From: Gnetum montanum
Taxonomy: Eukaryota; Streptophyta; Gnetopsida; Gnetales; Gnetaceae
NCBI GenBank assembly: GCA_015680685.1
Contig: MNCI01027230.1
Coordinates: 818,354-882,353 of the forward strand
DNA: 64,000 bases
Direction of reading: 5' to 3'
The position numbers and the translations under genes were made by a program. Below, one piece after another: positions 56,713 to 64,000 of this stretch (position 1 is its first letter; the number at the start of each line of letters is the position of its first letter). Below the pieces are notes generated by a model, which ran no database searches, was not told the origin of the DNA, and saw nothing but the letters and a program-made list of their open reading frames with translations.

Positions 56713-57790
56713 TTGACCACTAATTCAGAAAGTAGCACACTTTTCATGAAACCAACTGAGAGCCTGACATATGCATATGTCACAAGCATGGATGAACTTA
56801 AGCAAATTCATCAACAACTCTTTGATGATACAAATGATGATACTCACCGGGGAGAGTTGGAAACTATTGACAAATTCAAACAAGAGTTGGTTGAGCTAAA
56901 AATGCTACTGGCTAGAATAGAATATGTATTTTTAAAGAATAGGAAGCTAGTTATAATCAATGGAAAACTTGCTCTAGAACAAAAAAACATGCTATTAAAA
57001 ATAGTTGAAAGATGGTCAACAACTTTTGCTTGGTCATATCCTAAACTCATAGGGATTGATCCTAGAATATGCTAGCATCACATCTACACTGACCTTACCA
57101 TGAAGCCAAAATGATAGCCACAGAGGTGGTTGAACCCTAAATTGAAGCAAATCATCAAGGAGGAAATTAAGCAACTCCTCAAGGCAAGGTTCATCTATCC
57201 CATTATGGATTACAAGTGGGCTATCCCGCTTGTAATTGTACCAAAGATAGGTGGTAAGTGGTGGGTCTACATTAATTTTAGGCTGCTAAATATGGTAACA
57301 TTCAAGCATCACTTTCCATTACCATTTGTTGACCAAGTGCTTAACATAATATCTGAGCATTACTACTATAGTTTTCTAGATGGTTATAGTGGATATAACC
57401 AAATTCAAATTGCATTAGAAAACCAAGAAAAGACAACATTCATGAGTCCTTGGGGGACTTTTGCATATCGCAAGATGTCGTTTGGTCTATGCAATGCTCC
57501 TGCCACATTCCAATGCCTAGTTCTAAGCATTTTTCAATAGCAGATCGGTAGTGATGTGGAAGTCTTCATGGATGACTTCTCCACCTATGGAGCTACATTT
57601 GAGCAAGCCCTGGACTACCTTGAGCAAGTGCTAAAATGGTGTGTTGAAACTAACTTGCAACTTAATTGGCAGAAAAGTCACTTAATGGTCTAGGAGGGCA
57701 TTGTGCTAGGGCACAAAATCTTGCAAGCAAGAATTGAGGTGGATCCTAAAAAAGTAAGGGTCATCCAAGGAATAACCCACCAACCATAAA
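56713..57790 (+). pseudogene. Reverse transcriptase relic of element E
   Basis: The linker MKPTESLTYAYVTSMDELK is followed by RT: NPKLKQIIKEEIKQLLKARF, IYPIMDYKWAIPLVIVPK, GKWWVYINFRLLNM, FLDGYSGYNQIQIALENQEK, FGLCNAPATFQ and VEVFMDDFSTYGATFEQALD (57556-57615). All catalytic Asp are kept; only a few stops (57073, 57112, 57538, 57691) break it. The FMDDFS form places it in the Athila/Tat group. Confidence 0.92.
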
Positions 57791-57794
57791 CATT

Positions 57795-58380
57795 TAAAGA
57801 TGTTCAATCATTCCTTGGACATACTAGGCACTACCAACGATTCATAGAGAATTTCTCTAAGATTGCAAAACCATTGGTTGAGCTAACAAAGAAAGATGCT
57901 TCCTTTGTTTGGACTGTAGAATGTGAGAAAGAATTCTAGCAACTCAAACAAAATCTTGTAGAAACTCTAATCCTACAGGCACTTGATTAGTCCAGACCAT
58001 TTCACATTATGACAGATGCATCAAATTATGCCTTGGAAGTAGTGCTAATGTAATTAGATGACAAGAAATGACCATACTACATCCACTACACCAGCCAAAG
58101 CGTTGTGGGTGCACAACTGAGCTAGACCACTATAGAAAAAGAATTAATGGTAGTGGTATTTGATCTAGAGAAGTTTAGGCATTATGTGCTTAGATACAAG
58201 GTGTTTGCACACACAGATCATAGTGTCATCTGCTTCCTAATGAACAAGCCAATGGTGAGCCCCCATGTCATGCAAGGTTTGGTAATCTTGCAAGAATTCA
58301 ATCTCATAATGGTAGATTGAAAGGGCATTGAGAATGTGATCGTTGATCACTTATCTTGGTTGTGATGGGACGAAAAAGAG
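57795..58380 (+). pseudogene. RNase H relic of element E
   Basis: The tether FLGHTRHYQRFIENFSKIAK and LVELTKKDASFVW is followed by FHIMTDASNYALEVVLM (58002-58050), EKELMVVVFDLEKFRHYVL and VFAHTDHSVICFLMNKP. Catalytic Asp of TDAS and TDH are kept. A handful of stops. Confidence 0.9.
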
Positions 58381-58389
58381 GAAGAAAGC

Positions 58390-59705
58390 CCACTCTCTGA
58401 CATGTTTCCTAATAAACTTATCTTTGCTAGTGCTATAACTAAACAAATGCCCAATGACTGAAAATGGTATAATGGCATTTTCACCTATATTCTTACTCAA
58501 GAGATGCCAAGAGGGTTGGACCATTGGAAGAAACAGTAGTTTCTTCACCATGTAAAACACTTCATGAAGACCAACAAACAACTCTAGAGGGTGTGCACTA
58601 ATGGCCTGGTTTGCTAGTGTGTCCCTGATGTTGATCAACTACACATTCTCCAAGATGCTCATGAAGGTCCTTACGAAGAACACTATGCTAGGAGATGCAC
58701 AACTATTAAAATCCTAATGGTAGGGTACTACTAGCCAACACTCTTCAGGGATGCTCACCATTTCATTCACTCTTGTGAACGATGCCAACGAGATGGTGGA
58801 ATGACTACTTAAATGGAGGGACCTCATCAATGAATTCAGGTAGAACCATTTCACATTTGGGGCATTGACTTCATGGGTCTCATCATGCCCAAGTTAAATG
58901 GAAAGGCATTCATTATAGTCACTGTTAACTATTGTACAAAATGGGCAGAAGTAGTAGCCATCATCGACTATACATCCTCTACTACTGCTTGATTTGTATA
59001 AAAGAATGCTATAAATAGGTTTGATGTGCCACATGCATTAATTTCTGATAATGAAACTCATGTTACAAGAACTACTTTTCAAAATCTCATGTAATGCTTA
59101 GAGGTTAAATATAAACTCACAACACCTTACCATGCTCAAGCTAACAGTCAAGCTGAGGTTACCAATAGGGAAATCACAAGGATATTAACAAGAACTGTTA
59201 GCAAGTATATGTAGGACTAGAGCACAAAACTCAATGATGGCCTTTGGTCCTACCACTCAACTTGGAAATTTTCTATAGGCTACTCTTCCTATGAGCTTGT
59301 GTACAACAAACTACCAACACTTCCTATTCAATCTAAACTTCGTACACTTTCAATGTCTTATGACCCTGACCTTGACTTAAGTCTAGTCTAAAAAGAATGA
59401 CTAATGAATCTCAACTTGCTAGATGAAAACCAATTAGTAGCCTTATCATCTAACAAGCTACACAAGGCCTAGAACAAAAAGCACCATGACCTGAAAATTA
59501 GAAAAGTCAAATTTCAACTGGGAGATAAGGTTCTCTACTAGAATGCCACACAAGTACCTCAATGAACCAAGTTTCAAAAATTGTGGGAAGTACCGTACAT
59601 CATTTATGAAACTTTCCCTTTTGGAACCATGATGATCTATAAACCTGAGAGCCCAAACAAGAAATAGCTTGTCAACATTCAACAAATCAAACCTTTTCAT
59701 TAGCA
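58390..59705 (+). pseudogene. Integrase relic of element E
   Basis: The HHCC zinc region (H..H at about 58680-58770, CERCQRDG at 58777-58800) precedes WGIDFMGLIMPKLNGKAFII (58858 onward), ISDNETHVT (59041) and QAEVTNREITRI (59149). All three residues of the D-D-E triad are present, unlike in D. C-terminal sequence DLKIRKVKFQLGDKVLY and MMIYKPESPNKK runs to about 59700. Stops remain, so it is dead. Confidence 0.9.
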
Positions 59706-59759
59706 TATGCTAGCCAACGCAACAACAACCTCATCAAATGGATAACCACACTCCATATT

Positions 59760-60980
59760 TTGGATCTCCTCCTTTCAACTTAGTCATGGGGAGATGGCCA
59801 ACCATGCTAATCATTTAAGTAACTCCTTGATTTTTCAACCTTTTTATTTTACACATTTTTCATTTTACAACTTTTTGTTTTACATATTCTTTATTTTACA
59901 TCTTTTTTTAAGTTAGTAATCTTTTTTAATTTTTTTTACACCATCATTCATACATTTTCTATTTCTAGAATATTTTATACTTTCTTTTATATTTTCTTTT
60001 ATTTGGTGTGGTTTTCTAACTTTTTGTTAATAAGTGCCATATACATTGGTAATGCATACTTGATGGGGGTATGTACTATTTTTGTTATTTGATTGTTAGT
60101 TTCTAGTTTCTAGCTTTGCATTTCATTACAGATATTTAGGACATTGTTTCTTTTCATGTAATAAGCAATGAGTCCATAGCATCTACCCATCCACAAACTC
60201 TATGATTTTCCTTGTTTTGGAAACGTGTAGTCCTTTTTTCATTAATAAAACTTTAACAAATTTGTGACTTTGGTAGTTTCCGGAATTGAATATGATTAAA
60301 AGGTTTGAATAGGGTGTGGCTTCAAGGGGATTCAGTATTCTTTATGCTTTTCTATTTGCCTAGGTGCATGTGTGTTTTCATGAATTTCTTACCATTTTGT
60401 GTCATCTAATAAAAGGAAGTTAAATAAGTCCTTGCATGGTGTGGTTCTCATCAGAAAAAATAAATAAAAAAGACGAGAATTCAAAGCATACCCCTTGGAC
60501 AAAATAAATGCATGTGTTTTTGCATGGTGTGGTTTCTATTTGAAAAAAAAAAACCAATGGGAATTCAAAACACATCCCTTAGAATGAATAAATGGGCTAC
60601 AAGCACTAGTTATGGGACTTGTCTCCTCTAACTAAGGCCCTTTCTCACTTTCTACTTCTTCTCTAATTTGGAATGGTGGTTGTTATGTGGGAGCACTCTT
60701 ATGTCTCAAGCAATGGATTAGTCTTAGAATGTCGATGCGAAGTCACTAAACATGGTTGGTTTTGGTCTAGAATAAGGATAGATTCTATCAAGTCATTTAA
60801 CCACAAAATCCACAAGGGAGTTCATGTGACCATAATTACAAGCTCCATTCCACTCTCTCTCATTCATATATTCTTTCTATGTCTCACCTCATTGCTAATT
60901 TCATGGTCTTGATTTGATGTCTTGGTTTGATGTGTCGGAATTCTTAGTTAGTTTCTTCCAGGTTTTTGTACTTAACCTTC
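59760..60980 (+). other. Post-pol region of element E (left part)
   Basis: It starts GTCATGGGGAGATGGCCAAC, then TTTTACA-type sequence, conserved non-coding blocks and two hairpin modules at 60432-60590. Interrupted at 60980 by element F. Confidence 0.7.
60432..60590 (+). promoter_or_regulatory. Two copies of the post-pol hairpin in E
   Basis: Copy 1: TTCTCAT (60445-60451) against ACGAGAA, five pairs plus one mismatch. Copy 2: TTTCTATT against AATGGGAA, pairing with two G-U wobbles. Same flanks as in A and D. These are the weakest examples. Confidence 0.5.
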
Positions 60981-61920
60981 TGATGAGTGGCGAGGTACCC
61001 CTACACTCAACCATACGAAACGAGCATAGCACGTGCGATCCAGTCGAACTCCATAGACTAAATGCCTAAATGCCTCATGGAACACTTGGGGTTAATCATT
61101 CATTATCTTCCCAGACTTACTTGTTGTTGTCACGGTGTATGGTTAAGTAAGTCTGAGGTATATGATTTTTTTTTGTCTTTTCAGGTTTTATGTCTTCTAC
61201 GTTAAGAGCAAAGGGTTGAGAAACTAGCTAACTCTAAATAATAACCTAAGTCTAAATTAACTAGCATCAACATCTGTTCCCACTTACCGTACACACCCTG
61301 AACTATGCAACTGTGGCTATCAAATGCTAATCGTTGTTGGGATCAGCACACGTAACACACATGTTTGAAGTGGTCGTATTGAGGCACCTAACTAGCCTAA
61401 GTGTGATGAGCAGCCAATTCCTTGACTAGCCGTACACATCTGTAGATGCTCTTAATCAAGTCGTACTCATCCCATGTTCTAGGAGATAACGATGAGAGAA
61501 TCTAATCGCGATGAGTAGCTGATTCCTTGGTTAGCCGTACACATTCGTCAATGCTCGTAACCAAGTCGTACTCATGCCACGTTACTAGGAAAACAATAAA
61601 TAACATTAAATAAACCTATTCCATGCATTACAAGGTTTATCCACAAAGCTCATCTTTATTGCCGTACACAACTTGCGTTCAGCTACAAAGCTGCTCGAAT
61701 AAAGATCCGTTCACTTGGGGACTCCTACTGCGGGCACATGGAAAATATTCTATCTCTGGAGTGATCAAATTGCTAGAGCTTCACTACTTCTAGCCTAGGA
61801 TGAGAAATGAAGGGAGTGCCACCTCTTATTTATAGATTTGGCGGTGGATCGCGATATCGCATACGCGACATCACAGGGGACGACGTGATATCATGGCCCA
61901 TGCGATATCACGTCTCATCA
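60981..61920 (-). repeat. 3' LTR of element F, with internal tandem duplication
   Basis: 940 bp. U3 has GCGATATCGC and GTGATATCACG palindromes, TATAAATA and AATAAAG signals as in A. A unit of about 105 bp (GATGAGCAGCCAATTCCTTG at 61405, GATGAGTAGCTGATTCCTTG at 61510) is present twice, once in A. Confidence 0.92.
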
Positions 61921-63480
61921 TACCCCCATGACTGAATGAAAACTCATCCTCGAGTTCCTTACAATAATATCAGGTAGGTATGGAATTATTGAGGGAAATA
62001 AAACTAATGGGATGACATGTGAACAGATCATTATTACAAGACTTGACAAACTGGTGTTCATGACAACAAGGGTGAACACCTTATTACAATGACATCAGGN
62101 ATATTAGCAAGGGTGGTTGAATCATCATGTAATGAATACCTTGCTACGGTGTAGGTCCATTGGCTAGGTTGTGGTATGGCTAATATGGATCTGGGAATAT
62201 ATTAAGGATGACTATTGAAGGTGTAGGGGTTAGGAAGAAAATTAAAAATTTCAGGGCTAGGAGAAAATCGAAAAAATCAGGCCCCGTACCCCCATGACTA
62301 ATCGCGGAGCTTCAGTAGCATTAGAATGGAGAAAGAAAAGGAGTAAGAAGGATAGATAAAAAGGGACAACTATGGAATTGATGAAATAGATGTCAAGATG
62401 GCAATGAACAAAATAGAATTAATTGCAAAATGTTAAGGCAAAGAATTTAACTAATGCACCAAATAGGAATGTCAGTGGGTCCTCCCCAAAGTAGGCTCAT
62501 GCTGTTAATGCCCTGACAAACCCACATTCCACGAGTCCGTAGGCTCTGGGAATGTCCTTTGGAACAAGAGTTAAAGTCTTAGCTGCAAGAATTTACCAAA
62601 AAGAAAACAATGCATCAACCAAAATATATACACTAATGATACAACCAATAATGAGGTGAACAATGGAGAGAAGAGAAATGGAATGGAATCCCAAGAACAA
62701 GGTGGTGTACAACCCCTTGTGTGTGTGATGATTAATTTGACTTGGCAAATATCATTCCAACTCCGGCCTCAAACCAACCACATCCAGTGACTTCGCATCA
62801 ACGCATTCGGTTAAACCATCCACTTGGGCAACAAGAATGCATGCTGCAAGAGCTACCACCATTTCAATGAAACAAAGGAGAGAATGAGAAGCGAGAAGGG
62901 CCTTAGTTAGAGGGAACACTTTTGGTTCCATAACCAGTGCTTGTAGCCCACATTTATTCATCTAAGGGGTGTGCTTTGAATTCTCACTTGGTTTTTCTTT
63001 TTTTCTTTTTCTTTTTTTATGTGTGAGAACCACACCATGCAAAGACTTCTTATTTTTATTGTCTCAGCTTCCAATAATTGGGTAACATTGGAACGACAGA
63101 AAACTCAAGAAGAAACATTCAAGCACCCAAGAGAATGACCAACACAAAAGCATCAAGTTCCTTTGAATTCACACCCTTTTCAACCCGTGAGTCCTTCCTT
63201 AGTTTGAGAAATGCCTAGTCACTGATTCGTTAAAGTTCTTATTAGAAGGGGGACTATACATTTCCAAGCTGAGAGAGACCATAGAAACTAGTGGATGGAT
63301 GGATGAAGTGAACTCATTGCCTACCATATCAAAAGAAACATACCTTAGTATCAAAATTGTGACTTAAAGGTACAAAGCAAACATGAGCAATCAATATGAA
63401 AATAGTTCATACCATCATGGAGAATGCTTATTATGGGACAAACTTCCAGGGTGGATCACACACACACACACACAAAAATT
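61921..63480 (-). other. Post-pol region of element F
   Basis: Conserved with A over its length, for example CTAACTAAGGCCCTTCTCGC near 62893-62912. The N at 62100 stands where A has about 205 more bases. No protein domain; the short open frame 62752-62961 is shared with A only as nucleotide conservation. Confidence 0.65.
62970..63040 (-). promoter_or_regulatory. Post-pol hairpin in F
   Basis: On the minus strand TTCTCAC (complement at 63023-63029) pairs with GTGAGAA (complement at 62981-62987) around an A-rich loop, as in A. Confidence 0.6.
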
Positions 63481-63699
63481 GAGAAAGTATAATGATGATG
63501 TAAAACAAAAATTAAAAAAGTTAAAGAAATTTGTAAAAAAAATGTGTAAAACAAAAACGTTGTAAAACAAAAATGTGTAAAACAAAAATGTTGTAAAACA
63601 AAAATGTGTAAAAAAAATGTTGTAAAAAAAATCGAAAAGGAACTGAGGGCCCCATATGATTAGCATAGGTGGCCATCTCCCCCATGATTGAGTTGTAAG

Positions 63700-64000
63700 G
63701 AAGAGATCTAAAATAATGAGCGTTTGTTTGAATTTCGTAGAAGTGCCCAACTTCTCCCAATTGATGATCTTAAATTGAGGGGTGGAAGTTGGTGACGCTC
63801 ATATTTCAATGTGTCTATGCCTTCATTATGGGCATGGGTTTCTACAGGCATCTTTGGTTCAAAGTTTCTGCTCCTTCGAGTTGGTGTCAACCATGGGGTG
63901 TCTACTACTTCTTGTGTGGTTGCTACATACAGGCATCTTTGGTTCAAAGTTTCTTGGGCACACTTGTTACATGGAGGCATTTCCTCCATGTCGTCACCCG
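63700..64000 (-). pseudogene. End of protease and linker of element F
   Basis: EEMPPCNKCAQETLNQRCLY, then VATTQEVVDTPWL and LRSSIGRSWALLRNSNK, matching A at 5205-5475. A 31-bp block, ACAGGCATCTTTGGTTCAAA and on, occurs twice (63845 and 63928). Past the linker the sequence goes straight into the post-pol region; RT is absent. Confidence 0.8.

Larger units (their letters stand above)
52801..60980 (+). mobile_element. Gypsy element E with full gag-pol, cut at its 3' side
   Basis: 5' LTR 52801-53671, primer site 53673-53690, gag, protease, RT, RNase H, integrase and 1.2 kb of post-pol region. At 60980/60981 a minus-strand LTR begins inside a stretch that in D continues from about 38415. The rest of the post-pol region and the 3' LTR of E therefore lie beyond element F, outside the window. 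The RT and integrase are the best preserved of the window. Confidence 0.92.
60981..64000 (-). mobile_element. Non-autonomous gypsy element F (3' part, runs off the window)
   Basis: Minus strand: protease end and linker (63989-63730), the pol deletion junction (about 63730-63705), repeat stretch 63640-63480, post-pol region, polypurine tract CATGGGGGTA (61930-61921), 3' LTR 61920-60981. Structure and sequence follow element A closely, including the loss of RT, RNase H and integrase. It is inserted in element E. The target duplication should be the bases CCTTC at 60976-60980, to be matched beyond the window. Confidence 0.9.

Noticed and set aside
63440-63640. CRISPR-like or satellite array
   Set aside because: Units are short, AT-rich and irregular without spacers; this is the post-pol repeat tract of F in a plant retrotransposon.

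Overview
This window looks like intergenic DNA of a large, repeat-rich seed-plant nuclear genome. It is AT-rich, has no intact gene, and is built almost entirely of decayed LTR retrotransposons and L1-type LINEs. The Ty3/gypsy elements fit the Athila/Tat superclade: the primer sites resemble the tRNA-Asp site (TGGCACCGTTGCCGGGGA in the best copy), the RT carries FMDDFSTYG, and a long region follows pol. The age of the elements and the single-N gaps would suit a conifer-like giant genome, but the sequence does not prove the species.

Layout: 1-440 minus-strand LTR piece; 441-1097 plus 8471-8740 one L1 ORF2 relic split by a complete non-autonomous gypsy element (1098-8470, target duplication ATGGT); 9345-14367 complete decayed Ty1/copia element (target duplication GTTTT); 15118-18119 truncated SIRE-like copia; 18120-20580 truncated minus-strand gypsy; 20581-21760 fragment of a gypsy post-pol ORF; 22102-27910 full-length decayed L1 with a 14-bp target duplication; 27997-28595 (minus) a first-exon relic resembling a PP2C phosphatase, whose intron the L1 appears to occupy; 29932-43072 complete 13.1-kb gypsy element (target duplication TACAT) with gag, pol and an extra post-pol ORF; 43880-44665 L1 ORF1 relic; 44666-47468 relative of the post-pol ORF with a candidate LTR; 47761-50610 truncated minus-strand gypsy; 50722-50861 a probable tRNA-derived SINE; 52801-60980 gypsy element with full gag-pol, cut by a minus-strand element (60981-64000, runs off the window).

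Three things stand out. (1) A hairpin in the post-pol region of at least five gypsy copies keeps its pairing although its stem sequence changes between copies, which suggests a selected RNA structure. (2) A post-pol ORF, with a region like the 'putative plant transposon protein' family followed by coiled coil, recurs in several copies. (3) Two gypsy copies share the same deletion of RT-RNaseH-integrase, so a gag-protease-only lineage seems to have spread in trans. Four of the six single-N positions sit between near-perfect direct duplications of about 45-62 bp and are best read as assembly joins.

For orientation, gypsy copies are named A (1098-8470), C (18120-20580), D (29932-43072), E (52801-60980), F (60981-64000) and G (47761-50610); the copia elements are B (9345-14367) and B2 (15118-18119); H is the ORF relic at 44666-47468.
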